A DNA stretch of 64,000 nt. Origin: Hydrogenophaga palleronii_A. GTDB lineage: Bacteria; Pseudomonadota; Gammaproteobacteria; Burkholderiales; Burkholderiaceae_C. Shown one piece after another: positions 36,276 to 47,647 of the stretch. Location of the stretch: positions 682,001-746,000 of the forward strand of contig NZ_JAVDWU010000001.1 in the NCBI RefSeq assembly GCF_031457455.1. The letters are read 5' to 3'. The notes under the pieces are model-generated. The model was not told the DNA's origin and searched no databases. It saw only the letters and a program-made list of their open reading frames with translations. A program made the position numbers and the translations under genes. Numbering within the stretch: the stretch's first letter is position 1; every line of letters begins with the position of its first letter.

Positions 36276-37328
36276 GTGACGAAGTCCCTGGGTGACATCG
36301 TGGATGCCCTCGGGGGCACACTGATGGGGCCTGCTGAAATCAAAATCCATCGGCTCGCTCCGGTGACCTCAGCCGCCGCAGGTGATCTCACCTTCGTCTC
36401 TCATGCCAGGTTCGCCAACCAACTGGCCTCAACACTGGCGGCGGCTGTCATTGTGCCGCCCGCGCTGCAGACACAAGCCGTTGCGAGGGGGCCCTGTGTG
36501 GTCACCGACGATCCCTATCTCTATTTCGCGCGACTGACTCAGTGGTGGCGGCGTGCGCACGAGCATCGCCCTGCAGCACGCGTTGATCCACTTGCGAGCA
36601 TTCACCCCGATGCTGTCATTGAAGAAGGTGTCGATGTGGGGCCTTTTGCCGTGATAGGGGCAGGGGCCCGCATTGCCAAAGGTGCACGGGTCGGGGCTCA
36701 CGCCGTGGTGGGTGCCGGTGCCCATGTGGGTGAGGGTACCTGGCTGCATCCTCGCGTGGTGCTGGGTGATCGCTGTGTGGTGGGTGCCCGCGGTGTGATT
36801 CATTCAGGAGCCGTGATCGGGGCCGATGGATTCGGCTTCGCACCCCACCAGGGCACATGGGTCAAGATCGAACAGCTGGGCGCGGTCCGTATTGGTGACG
36901 ATGTCGAAATTGGCGCAAACACCTGTATTGATCGCGGCGCTCTTGACGACACCGTGATTGAAGACGGCGTGAAGCTGGACAACCTGATCCAGATTGGTCA
37001 CAACGTGCACGTGGGCGCCCATTCTGCGATGGCAGGTTGCGTGGGTGTGGCGGGCAGTGCCGTTATCGGGGCGCATTGCACCGTTGGCGGCGGTGCCGTG
37101 GTGCTCGGTCATCTCACCCTGGCTGATGGCGTCAACATTTCGGCCGCTTCGGTGGTGACCAGGTCGATCAGCAAGCCAGGTCACTACACCGGCATGTTTC
37201 CCATCGACGACAATGCCAGTTGGGAAAAGAACGCCGCTTCCCTGAAACAGCTCAACCGCTTGCGAGAACGGCTCAAGGCCGTCGAGCAAGCGATCGCACA
37301 AGCATCAGAACAGACCCAAAAATCATGA
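36276..37328 (+). CDS. lpxD: UDP-3-O-(3-hydroxyacyl)glucosamine N-acyltransferase
   Basis: LpxD adds the second acyl chain in lipid A synthesis. The 350-residue protein has a uridine-binding N-terminal domain and a left-handed beta-helix of hexapeptide repeats (about residues 100-300), with IGADGFGFAP and RIGDDVEIGANTCIDRG. I use the GTG at 36276 because GGAG sits seven bases before it; a GTG two codons earlier is too close to that site. The TGA stop overlaps the fabZ start (ATGA). Confidence 0.96.
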   Translation: MTKSLGDIVDALGGTLMGPAEIKIHRLAPVTSAAAGDLTFVSHARFANQLASTLAAAVIVPPALQTQAVARGPCVVTDDPYLYFARLTQWWRRAHEHRPAARVDPLASIHPDAVIEEGVDVGPFAVIGAGARIAKGARVGAHAVVGAGAHVGEGTWLHPRVVLGDRCVVGARGVIHSGAVIGADGFGFAPHQGTWVKIEQLGAVRIGDDVEIGANTCIDRGALDDTVIEDGVKLDNLIQIGHNVHVGAHSAMAGCVGVAGSAVIGAHCTVGGGAVVLGHLTLADGVNISAASVVTRSISKPGHYTGMFPIDDNASWEKNAASLKQLNRLRERLKAVEQAIAQASEQTQKS

Positions 37329-37765
37329 TGGACATTCACGAGATCCGCAAGCAACTGCCGCACCGTTACCCCTTCCTGCTGGTGGATCGGGTGCTCGAGA
37401 TCGAGAAGGGCAAACGCATCAAGGCGATCAAGAACGTCACCATCAACGAGCCTTTCTTTGGCGGTCATTTCCCGAATCGTCCCGTGATGCCGGGTGTGCT
37501 GATGCTGGAGGCCATGGCGCAGGCGGCCGCACTGCTGGCATTCGATACAGCGGGTGTGACCATGGATGACAACACCGTGTACTACTTTGCCGGCATCGAT
37601 GCGGCACGTTTCAAACGACCGGTCGAGCCGGGCGATCAACTGGTCATGGAAGTCGAACTGGATCGCATGCGGTCAGGCATCTACAAGTTCAAAGGCGTCA
37701 TCCGTGTCGATGGCGAAGTGGTGTGCGAGGCAGAGCTGATGTGCACCATGCGCACCGTTTCCTGA
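37325..37765 (+). CDS. fabZ: 3-hydroxyacyl-[acyl-carrier-protein] dehydratase FabZ
   Basis: FabZ dehydrates 3-hydroxyacyl-ACP in fatty acid elongation and competes with LpxA for 3-hydroxyacyl-ACP. The 146-residue hot-dog-fold enzyme has LPHRYPFLLVDRV, the catalytic His in GHFPNRPVMPGVLMLEAMAQ, and YYFAGIDAARFKRPVEPGDQL. ATG 37325 overlaps the lpxD stop. The lpxD-fabZ-lpxA-lpxB order is the standard one. Confidence 0.98.
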   Translation: MMDIHEIRKQLPHRYPFLLVDRVLEIEKGKRIKAIKNVTINEPFFGGHFPNRPVMPGVLMLEAMAQAAALLAFDTAGVTMDDNTVYYFAGIDAARFKRPVEPGDQLVMEVELDRMRSGIYKFKGVIRVDGEVVCEAELMCTMRTVS

Positions 37766-37787
37766 GCGCTTTGCCGGAGTGCGCCTT

Positions 37788-38576
37788 GTGACTCAGATTC
37801 ATCCCACCGCTTTGGTGGATCCCTCCGCGGAAATCGACGCTTCAGTGACCGTTGGCCCCTACACGGTGATTGGTCCCCATGTGAAGATTGGCGCGGGCAC
37901 GTCCGTTGGTGCGCATTGCGTGATCGAAGGTCGCACCACGATCGGGCAGAACAACCGGATTTTCCAGTTCAACTCGCTGGGCGCAGTGCCGCAAGACAAG
38001 AAGTACGCGGGCGAGCCCACCGAGCTGCTCATTGGCGACCGCAACACCATTCGTGAATTCTGCACGTTCAACCTCGGTGTTCCTGGCGCAGGCGGCGTCA
38101 CGCGGGTCGGCAATGACAACTGGATCATGGCGTACACGCATATCGCCCATGACTGTCTGATCGACAACCACACCACCTTAGCGAACAACACCACTTTGGC
38201 GGGCCATGTCCATCTGGCCGACTGGGTCACGGTGGGGGGCTTGACGGGCATCCACCAGTTTGTATCGGTGGGGGCACACGCCATGATCGGATTTGCCAGT
38301 GCCGTCTCTCAGGACGTGCCTCCCTTCATGCTGGTGGATGGCAATCCGCTCGCGGTGCGCGGCTTCAACATCGTGGGTCTGCGCCGACGCGGCTTCACGT
38401 CCGGGCGCATCGCCGCCGTCAAGCAGATGCACAAACTGCTTTACCGCCAGGGCCTCACCCTTGAGCAGTCGCGCAGCGGCATCGAGGCACTGGCGAACGA
38501 TATTCCGGAAGCTGCTGCTGACGTGGACATGATGAGCCGCTTTCTGGCCTCATCGACCCGCGGCATCGCCCGCTGA
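37788..38576 (+). CDS. lpxA: UDP-N-acetylglucosamine acyltransferase
   Basis: LpxA starts lipid A synthesis by adding a 3-hydroxyacyl chain to UDP-GlcNAc. The 262-residue trimeric left-handed beta-helix has repeated hexapeptides from IHPTALVDPSAEIDASVTVGPY, the catalytic histidine region of NDNWIMAYTHIAHDC, and GNPLAVRGFNIVGLRRRGF. The GTG at 37788 is preceded by GGAG at eight bases and is preferred to GTG 37779. It follows fabZ by 22 bases. Confidence 0.97.
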   Translation: MTQIHPTALVDPSAEIDASVTVGPYTVIGPHVKIGAGTSVGAHCVIEGRTTIGQNNRIFQFNSLGAVPQDKKYAGEPTELLIGDRNTIREFCTFNLGVPGAGGVTRVGNDNWIMAYTHIAHDCLIDNHTTLANNTTLAGHVHLADWVTVGGLTGIHQFVSVGAHAMIGFASAVSQDVPPFMLVDGNPLAVRGFNIVGLRRRGFTSGRIAAVKQMHKLLYRQGLTLEQSRSGIEALANDIPEAAADVDMMSRFLASSTRGIAR

Positions 38577-38595
38577 ACGTTTGCCGCTCTCATCC

Positions 38596-39738
38596 ATGGA
38601 AGGACAACGCCGGATTGCGATGGTGGCAGGCGAGACGTCCGGAGACCTGCTGGCCGGCCTGTTGCTGAAAGCCATGCGCCAGCGCTGGCCCGATCTGAAG
38701 GCCGCCGGCATTGGCGGCCCGCGCATGGTCGAACAGAGGTTCGATGCTTGGTGGCCCAGCGACCGACTGGCCGTTCGGGGCTATCTGGAGGTGTTGCCCA
38801 AATTGCTGGGCATTCTTCGCATCCGCAAGCGCTTGCGTGAGCGGCTTCTGGCACAACCGCCCGCGCTGTTCATCGGCGTGGACGCACCCGATTTCAATTT
38901 CGGTCTGGAAGCGGACCTCAAGGCCGCGGGTGTGCGCACCGTGCATTTTGTCTGTCCTTCATTCTGGGCGTGGCGGCCCGAGAAGGTGGAGAAGGTGCGC
39001 CGTGGAGCCGACCATGTGCTGTGCATTTTTCCTTTCGAGCCAGCGCTGCTGGCCGTACATGGCATCGCGTCTACCTACGTGGGCCATCCGATCGCACATG
39101 TCATCCCCATGGAGCCCGATCGGGCGGCCGCAAGGCGCAAGCTGGGCCTTCGGGACGACGACCTCGTGGTGGCGATTCTCCCGGGCAGCCGGGCTTCGGA
39201 AATCCAGTATCTGGCCGAAAGGTTCTTTGCGGCCGCAGCCAGAATGCTCGAAGCCCGACCGGGGCTTCGATTCGTGGTGCCGGCGGTGCCCGCTTTGCGC
39301 GAGCGCATTGCCCGGCTGGCTGCGGACAGCGGCCTCGGCGACGCGCTGAGCCTGGTTGACGGGCAGTCGCACACTGTGTTGGCCGCCTGCGATGTCACGC
39401 TGATCGCCAGCGGCACCGCCACGTTGGAAGCGGCCCTGTTCAAACGGCCGATGGTGATCGCCTACAACATGAACCGGCTATCCTGGCACATCATGCGCCG
39501 CAAACAGCTGCAGCCATGGGTGGGTTTGCCGAACATTCTGTGCGGCGAGTTCGTTGTGCCCGAGTTGCTGCAGAATGCCGCAACGCCCGAAGCCCTGGCC
39601 CGCGCCACACTGGCCTGGCTGGATGCCCCCGAAAAAGTCACCGCTTTGCAGGCGCGATTCTGTGCCCTGCATGAGACGCTGCGACGAGACACCGCTCAAC
39701 TCGCCACCGATGCGATCGAAAAAGTTCTTCAAAGCTGA
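38596..39738 (+). CDS. lpxB: Lipid-A-disaccharide synthase
   Basis: LpxB joins UDP-diacylglucosamine and lipid X in the inner membrane. The 380-residue GT19 enzyme has AGETSGDLLAG near the start, GVDAPDFNF, VCPSFWAWRP, LPGSRASEI, ASGTATLEAALF and YNMNRLSW, all family motifs. The ATG at 38596 is taken as the start (alternative TTG 38581). It overlaps rnhB by 29 bases. Confidence 0.97.
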   Translation: MEGQRRIAMVAGETSGDLLAGLLLKAMRQRWPDLKAAGIGGPRMVEQRFDAWWPSDRLAVRGYLEVLPKLLGILRIRKRLRERLLAQPPALFIGVDAPDFNFGLEADLKAAGVRTVHFVCPSFWAWRPEKVEKVRRGADHVLCIFPFEPALLAVHGIASTYVGHPIAHVIPMEPDRAAARRKLGLRDDDLVVAILPGSRASEIQYLAERFFAAAARMLEARPGLRFVVPAVPALRERIARLAADSGLGDALSLVDGQSHTVLAACDVTLIASGTATLEAALFKRPMVIAYNMNRLSWHIMRRKQLQPWVGLPNILCGEFVVPELLQNAATPEALARATLAWLDAPEKVTALQARFCALHETLRRDTAQLATDAIEKVLQS

Positions 39739-40345
39739 ACAGGCCTCCCTGGTCTGGGACGTGCCCGGTCTGGTGGCCGGCGTGGATGAGGCCGGGCGCG
39801 GCCCGCTGGCCGGGCCGGTGGTGGCCGCGGCGGTGATCCTGGACGAGCTCAAACCCATCAAGGGCCTGGCCGACTCCAAGCAGCTCACCGCCAGGCGACG
39901 CGAAAAGCTCTACGACGAAATTCGTGCCAAGGCGTTGTGCTGCAGCATCGCGATGGCCTCGGTGGAAGAGATCGACCACCTCAACATCTTGCAGGCGACG
40001 ATGCTTGCAATGCAACGCGCGGTGCATGGGCTGCGCCTCAAACCCAACAAGGTGCTGGTCGACGGCAACCGCCTGCCGACGCTGGACGTGCTGGCGGAGG
40101 CCATTGTGTCGGGCGATGCGCTGGTGCCAGCCATTTCGGCGGCGTCGATCATCGCCAAAGTGACGCGGGATCGCCTGCTCGAGGAACTGCATCTGCAGCA
40201 TCCGGCTTACGGCTTCGATCGCCACAAAGGCTACGGAACGGTGGTTCACCTGCAGGCGCTGCAAACGCTGGGCGCCTTGCCCGTGCATCGGCGATCTTTC
40301 ACACCGGTCGCGCGGGTGCTGGCCATCACACAGGTCAAGCCATGA
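39710..40345 (+). CDS. rnhB: Ribonuclease HII
   Basis: RNase HII removes ribonucleotides from DNA. The 211-residue protein has the catalytic DEAGRGPLAGPV (Asp-Glu pair), the following AVILD and DGNRLP segment, then SIIAKVTRDR with its metal-binding aspartate and HPAYGFDRHKGYGT. The ATG at 39710 overlaps the lpxB end, as is common. The TGA stop lies inside the first copy of a tandem repeat described below. Confidence 0.97.
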   Translation: MRSKKFFKAEQASLVWDVPGLVAGVDEAGRGPLAGPVVAAAVILDELKPIKGLADSKQLTARRREKLYDEIRAKALCCSIAMASVEEIDHLNILQATMLAMQRAVHGLRLKPNKVLVDGNRLPTLDVLAEAIVSGDALVPAISAASIIAKVTRDRLLEELHLQHPAYGFDRHKGYGTVVHLQALQTLGALPVHRRSFTPVARVLAITQVKP

Positions 40346-40542
40346 GCGCCGCGCCGGGCCGTTCCCAAGCAAGCTCGCACCGCAGCCCGAAGGGCGAAGG
40401 TACTCCAGTGAGCGCCGCGCAGGGCCGTTCCCCAGCAAGCTCGCACCGCATCCCGCAGCGCGAAGGTGCTCCAGTGAGCGCCGCCCGGCCGTTCCGAAGG
40501 CGCTCAGCCCCGCAGTGCGCAGCACGGAGGGTAGTCCAGTGA
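40342..40542 (+). CDS. Possible 66-residue coupled ORF made of a tandem repeat
   Basis: An ATG at 40342 overlaps the rnhB stop (ATGA) and a 66-codon frame ends with TGA at 40540-40542, which overlaps the GTG start of the methyltransferase (GTGA). The encoded protein is Arg/Ser/Pro-rich and repeats SAA.GRS.ASSHR, because the DNA is a tandem 66-base repeat. Overlap at both ends is what a coupled gene would look like, but repeat DNA can open a frame by chance. I rate this as possible only. Confidence 0.3.
   Translation: MSAAPGRSQASSHRSPKGEGTPVSAAQGRSPASSHRIPQREGAPVSAARPFRRRSAPQCAARRVVQ
40343..40539 (+). repeat. Three tandem copies of a 65-66-base repeat between rnhB and the methyltransferase
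   Basis: Copies span 40343-40408, 40409-40474 and 40475-40539. The first two differ at few positions and the third is more diverged. Each begins TGAGCGCCGC, has a GGCCGTTCC block, and ends with a purine-rich GAAGGT or GGAGGGT stretch followed by CCAG. The last copy's GGAGGGT...CCAGTGAACGCC supplies the ribosome-binding site and GTG start of the downstream gene. Similar short repeats are, as I recall, scattered in Comamonadaceae genomes. Confidence 0.75.
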
Positions 40543-41312
40543 ACGCCCCGACCACCATCTCATCCCGCGACAACCCGCTGCTCAAGCGCTTGCGCGTGCT
40601 CGCGCAGGACAATGCCGCGTACCGCAAACAGGGCCAGGTGTGGCTGGAGGGTGACCATCTCTGCCGCGCTCTGCTTGCCCGCGACCACAAGCCTGCGCTG
40701 GCGCTGTTCACGGAGGACGGCTGGCATCGGGTGGCGCCAGACCTTCGTCATGTGGCTTCAAAAAACCATGTGCTTTCATCGTCATTGATGAAGAGCATCA
40801 GCGGACTGGAGTCACCGGCCGAAGTGGGTTTCGTCTGGGATCTGCCTTCAGCGCCCGTGCTTCAACCAGCGCAGGCGACGGTGGTGCTTGACCGCTTGCA
40901 GGACGCGGGCAACGTGGGCTCCATTCTTCGCAGTGCGGCTGCATTTGGCTTCAAGCAGGTGCTCGCAATCAAAGGCACAGCGGCTTTGTGGTCGCCCAAG
41001 GTGGTTCGAGCGGGCATGGGCGCGCATTTCGGCTTGCAACTGGTCGAAGGCTTGTCGGTGGAAGACCTGTCTGCCTTGCGGGTGCCTCTGGTGGTGACCA
41101 GTTCCCATCAGGGCGTCCTGTTGCCGCAGGCAGAACTGCCCTACCCATGTGCCTGGGTGATGGGGCACGAAGGGCAGGGTGTGGGTGAGGCATTGGCAGC
41201 GCAGGCGAGGCTGTCGGTGCGCATCCCGCAACCCGGCGGAGAAGAGTCGCTCAACGCCGCCGCGGCAGCCGCCATCTGCCTGTACGCCAGTGCCGTCGGC
41301 GCGCCAGGGTAG
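40539..41312 (+). CDS. SpoU/TrmH-family RNA 2'-O-methyltransferase
   Basis: SPOUT methyltransferases modify ribose 2'-O positions in rRNA or tRNA. The 257-residue protein has an N-terminal substrate-binding part (LLKRLRVLAQD...VWLEGDHLCRAL) and a C-terminal knot with LDRLQDAGNVGSILRSAAAFG, VMGHEGQGVG and IPQPGGEESLNAAAAAAICLY, the three SpoU motifs. The GTG at 40539 follows the GGAGGG of the repeat. It closes the pyrH operon. The target RNA is unknown (RlmB-like or TsnR-like). Confidence 0.9.
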   Translation: MNAPTTISSRDNPLLKRLRVLAQDNAAYRKQGQVWLEGDHLCRALLARDHKPALALFTEDGWHRVAPDLRHVASKNHVLSSSLMKSISGLESPAEVGFVWDLPSAPVLQPAQATVVLDRLQDAGNVGSILRSAAAFGFKQVLAIKGTAALWSPKVVRAGMGAHFGLQLVEGLSVEDLSALRVPLVVTSSHQGVLLPQAELPYPCAWVMGHEGQGVGEALAAQARLSVRIPQPGGEESLNAAAAAAICLYASAVGAPG

Positions 41313-41428
41313 CTGCGGTCTGAAGGCGCGCGGTGTGACCCTCCAGACTCAGGTATCTGGGGCTTGGAAGCACGGCTGACGGGGGTGGTATTTGCTCTGG
41401 CGCGGCCTCTTTGGCATGAACTGCGGGC

Positions 41429-41434
41429 TATAAT
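41429..41434 (+). promoter_or_regulatory. -10 box of the carA promoter and its leader
   Basis: A perfect TATAAT lies 175 bases before the carA GTG, so the leader would be about 168 bases long. The 296-base gap (41313-41608) otherwise holds no supported gene. An upstream TTGGCA (41411-41416) is too close (12 bases) to be a normal -35. A seven-T run at about 41503-41509 has no clear hairpin before it. Confidence 0.5.
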
Positions 41435-41608
41435 TCCGGGGTTTACCCGCAATCGGCGCCACCCGCTGCGCCCGCCCGGCTTCCTGTCCAGGTTCAGTGT
41501 CTTTTTTTCGTCGTTCCGGCTGGCCCGTCTCGGCGAAAACGGACGCGATTCCTCCCCGGTTGTGCCCCATGGCGGGCGTGGGTGCGTCCCTCACTTCTGG
41601 AGAACCCC

Positions 41609-42769
41609 GTGCTTCCCGTCCACCCGAAAGCCCTTCTCGCGCTAGCCGACGGCACGGTCTTTACAGGCATCTCCATTGGCGCAACCGGCCAGACCTTTGG
41701 CGAGGTGGTGTTCAACACCTCCATGACCGGTTACCAGGAGATCCTCACCGATCCGAGCTACTGCCAGCAGATCGTCACGCTCACCTATCCCCACATCGGC
41801 AACACCGGCGTGAACAAGGAAGACGTGGAGGCCAGCCGCATTCATGCTGCTGGACTGATCATCAAGGACCTGCCCCTGCTGGCATCGAACTTCCGCAGCC
41901 AGGAAACCCTGTCCCAATACCTGCAGCGCGAAGGCACCGTTGCCATCGCTGATCTTGACACCCGTGCATTGACCCGCCATCTGCGCACCCATGGCGCCAC
42001 CAATGGTTGCATCCTGGCACTGGCCTTGGGCGAGGCGGTGACCGACGCACACCGTTCGCAGGCCATTGCAGCAGCGAAAGCGGCGCCCAACATGAGCGGG
42101 CAGGACCTTGCCAAGGTGGTTTCGGTGGATGCCCCCTACAACTGGTCCCAGACCGAATGGCAGCTGGGCTTCGGGTACGGTGAGCAGATTGCGCCGCGCT
42201 TTCACGTGGTGGCCTACGACTTCGGCGTCAAACACAATATCTTGCGCATGCTGAGCGCGCGCGGCTGCAAGATCACCGTGGTGCCAGCCCAGACGCCGGC
42301 CGCTGACGTGTTCAAGCTCAAACCCAATGGCGTGTTCCTGTCCAATGGGCCCGGCGACCCGGAGCCTTGCGACTACGCCATCGAGGCGACCCGGGAAATC
42401 ATCGAGAGCGGTGTACCCACCTTCGGTATCTGCCTGGGGCACCAGATCATGGCCATCGCCAGTGGTGCCAAGAGCTACAAGATGAAGTTTGGCCACCACG
42501 GCGCGAACCATCCGGTAAAGGATCTCGACAGCGGTCGCGTGTCCATCACCAGCCAGAACCACGGTTTTGCGGTTGACGAGAAGTCGCTGCCAGCGAGCTT
42601 GCGAGCCACCCATGTGAGCCTGTTCGATGGCACGCTGCAGGGCCTGGCCCGCACCGACAAGCCTGCCTTCTGCTTCCAGGGCCACCCTGAAGCATCCCCG
42701 GGCCCGCACGACATCGGCTACCTGTTCGACCGGTTCATCACACTCATGCAAGATCGGGTGCCGGCCTGA
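41609..42769 (+). CDS. carA: Carbamoyl-phosphate synthase small subunit
   Basis: CarA releases ammonia from glutamine for CarB, feeding arginine and pyrimidine synthesis. The 386-residue protein has the small-subunit N-terminal domain and a class I glutaminase with the catalytic Cys275 in FGICLGHQIMA and the C-terminal His-Glu in QGHPEASPG. The start is GTG 41609, six bases after GGAG; upstream ATGs lack this site. A 120-residue gene and then carB follow. Confidence 0.97.
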   Translation: MLPVHPKALLALADGTVFTGISIGATGQTFGEVVFNTSMTGYQEILTDPSYCQQIVTLTYPHIGNTGVNKEDVEASRIHAAGLIIKDLPLLASNFRSQETLSQYLQREGTVAIADLDTRALTRHLRTHGATNGCILALALGEAVTDAHRSQAIAAAKAAPNMSGQDLAKVVSVDAPYNWSQTEWQLGFGYGEQIAPRFHVVAYDFGVKHNILRMLSARGCKITVVPAQTPAADVFKLKPNGVFLSNGPGDPEPCDYAIEATREIIESGVPTFGICLGHQIMAIASGAKSYKMKFGHHGANHPVKDLDSGRVSITSQNHGFAVDEKSLPASLRATHVSLFDGTLQGLARTDKPAFCFQGHPEASPGPHDIGYLFDRFITLMQDRVPA

Positions 42770-42788
42770 TGCCTACGGAGGTCACCCC

Positions 42789-43151
42789 ATGAAGCTCTTC
42801 AGTTTTCCGGTTTTTGCCGTCGAGAAAGCCATCTCCAAGCGCATGTTGTCGCTGGAGCCACAGCACCGCGAATGGTTCGCGCAGCGCTGGGCGCAGAAGC
42901 CCTACCGCAAGGCGTTCCTTGAGAACAAGGCCATGCCGCTGGTGACCCTGGTGGCCAAAGGCAAAACCTGGGACGACGAAACCTTCAACGCCGAAATGGC
43001 GGCCTGGGACGCCTTGTTCTATCCCGCGGAAGTTGAAGTCCTGCGGCCCATGGTTGAAGGCGACGGCCTGTTGCAGCTGATGCAGAAAAACGTACCGGCC
43101 GAGCGTGTGCAGGCCCTGTTGAACAAACTGGAAACCCAGCGGCAGTCCTGA
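42789..43151 (+). CDS. Hypothetical 120-residue protein between carA and carB
   Basis: This soluble protein starts at ATG 42789 with a GGAGGT site at the correct distance, so it is very probably translated. It has charged and aromatic helices (EKAISKRMLSLEPQHREWFAQRW, then MAAWDALFYPAEVEVLRPMVEGDGLLQLMQKN), no signal peptide and no recognised domain. It lies 19 bases after carA and 31 before carB, in the same direction. The position suggests an accessory role in the carAB operon, but no function can be assigned. Confidence 0.75.
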   Translation: MKLFSFPVFAVEKAISKRMLSLEPQHREWFAQRWAQKPYRKAFLENKAMPLVTLVAKGKTWDDETFNAEMAAWDALFYPAEVEVLRPMVEGDGLLQLMQKNVPAERVQALLNKLETQRQS

Positions 43152-43182
43152 TTGGACTACGCTCAAAGAATCAAGCGAATCC

Positions 43183-46440
<3,258 letters not shown>

Positions 46441-46594
46441 GCGCACGAGCAGCCTGCTGTCTCCGACGCTTCTTCGCTTGAGGGGCGAGGCAAGGCACGG
46501 GTTTGATCGACGTCGCGCCGGTGGCATCGGACCGTGAAAATACCGGCGGATTCAACGCGTGTTTGCCCGGATGGGGCGGCCGAATCTTTCGCGG

Positions 46595-46600
46595 CATAAT
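46595..46600 (+). promoter_or_regulatory. -10 box of the greA promoter
   Basis: CATAAT precedes the greA ATG by 62 bases, so transcription should start near 46607 and the leader would be about 55 bases long. The -35 is weak. The 222-base gap between carB and greA contains this promoter, the leader hairpin and no supported gene. Confidence 0.4.
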
Positions 46601-46614
46601 GTGTTTTCTACATC

Positions 46615-46649
46615 ACCGCCGAGCGGCAACGCCCGGCGGTTTGCTTTTG
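46615..46649 (+). terminator. Hairpin in the greA leader (possible attenuator)
   Basis: ACCGCCG pairs with CGGCGGT (46615-46621 with 46634-46640), enclosing 12 bases, and is followed by TTGCTTTTGG, which runs into the GGAGG ribosome-binding site of greA. This resembles a leader attenuator. In E. coli the greA leader produces a small RNA called GraL by early termination; equivalence here is inference. Confidence 0.5.
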
Positions 46650-46662
46650 GAGGCCCGAACAC

Positions 46663-47139
46663 ATGTCCACCCTTCCCATCACCAAGCGCGGCGCTGAAAA
46701 ACTCAAGGAAGAGCTCCATCGCCTCAAGACCGTCGATCGTCCGTGGGTGATCAATGCGATTGCTGAAGCCAGAGCGCAAGGCGACCTGAGCGAAAACGCC
46801 GAGTACGACGCCGCCAAGGATCGCCAAGGCTTCATTGAAGGCCGTATCGCCGAAATCGAGAGCAAGCTGTCTGCGGCCCAGATCATCGATCCTGCGGCGG
46901 TTGAAGCCGGTGGCCGCGTGGTTTTTGGGGCAACGGTGGAACTAGAGGACGAAAGCACCGGCGCTGCGGTGACCTACCAGATCGTCGGCGAAGACGAAGC
47001 CGATCTGAAGCACGGGCTGGTGAACATCAGCAGCCCGATTGCACGAGCACTGATCGGCAAGGAAGAGGGCGATGTGGCCGAAGTTCAGGCGCCAGGCGGA
47101 ACCCGCCGGTATGAAATCGTCTCGGTGCGCTACGCGTAA
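46663..47139 (+). CDS. greA: Transcription elongation factor GreA
   Basis: GreA enters the RNA polymerase secondary channel and triggers cleavage of backtracked RNA. The 158-residue protein has the N-terminal coiled coil with the acidic tip in ARAQGDLSENAEYDAAKDRQGFIEGRIAEIE and the C-terminal FKBP-like domain ending TRRYEIVSVRYA. The ATG follows GGAGG. The order carB-greA-DUF4149 is common in Burkholderiales. Confidence 0.97.
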   Translation: MSTLPITKRGAEKLKEELHRLKTVDRPWVINAIAEARAQGDLSENAEYDAAKDRQGFIEGRIAEIESKLSAAQIIDPAAVEAGGRVVFGATVELEDESTGAAVTYQIVGEDEADLKHGLVNISSPIARALIGKEEGDVAEVQAPGGTRRYEIVSVRYA

Positions 47140-47154
47140 GCCCATAGGGGTTCC

Positions 47155-47634
47155 ATGCAGCGCCTGTCCCTGTTCCTCTCCGCCCTCTGGTGGGGTGGCA
47201 TCACGGCATTGAGTTTTCTGGCTGTGCCATTGCTGTTTGCCCGCCTCGGGCCTTCGGTGGCGGGGCCTGTGGCGGCGCAGCTGTTCTCTTTGCAGAGCTG
47301 GGCGAGTGTCTTCATCGGCCTCGCGATGCTGGTGATGCTCAGGCGCCAGCGCTCGGGCGGTGGAGTGGAGAGGGGGGTGGATCTGGAGGGGGATCGTGTT
47401 TCCCTGGATGCTTCTGTGCTCGGCTCCATGGGATTTGTGCTCTTGGCCATGCTGCTGGCCCTGCTGCAGGAGTTCGGTGTGGCTCAGAAGATCGTGAGTG
47501 CGCGTGCCACGGGTGGCGATCTTCGGTTATGGCACGCGCTGGGCAGTGCCTTGGTGCTTGGGCAGTGGTTGTGTGCGGGCGCCCTGCTTTGGCGATCGGG
47601 CAGCGTGGAGCGCAATCCCCCCAGGATGGTGTGA
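47155..47634 (+). CDS. DUF4149 membrane protein
   Basis: This 159-residue inner-membrane protein has about four hydrophobic helices (near 5-28, 40-62, 86-106 and 128-147) and the DUF4149 pattern LSALWWGG..AL.FLAVPLLFARL at the start. The middle segment RSGGGVERGVDLEGDRVSLDASVLGS is a variable loop. The function of the family is unknown. It follows greA by 15 bases, probably in one transcript, and converges on the ABC ATPase gene. Confidence 0.85.
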   Translation: MQRLSLFLSALWWGGITALSFLAVPLLFARLGPSVAGPVAAQLFSLQSWASVFIGLAMLVMLRRQRSGGGVERGVDLEGDRVSLDASVLGSMGFVLLAMLLALLQEFGVAQKIVSARATGGDLRLWHALGSALVLGQWLCAGALLWRSGSVERNPPRMV

Positions 47635-47647
47635 GCAGAACCCCGGT

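Noticed and set aside
40342..40542. CRISPR array at the tandem repeats.
   Set aside because: The copies are contiguous, without unique spacers, and too few; no cas gene is present.
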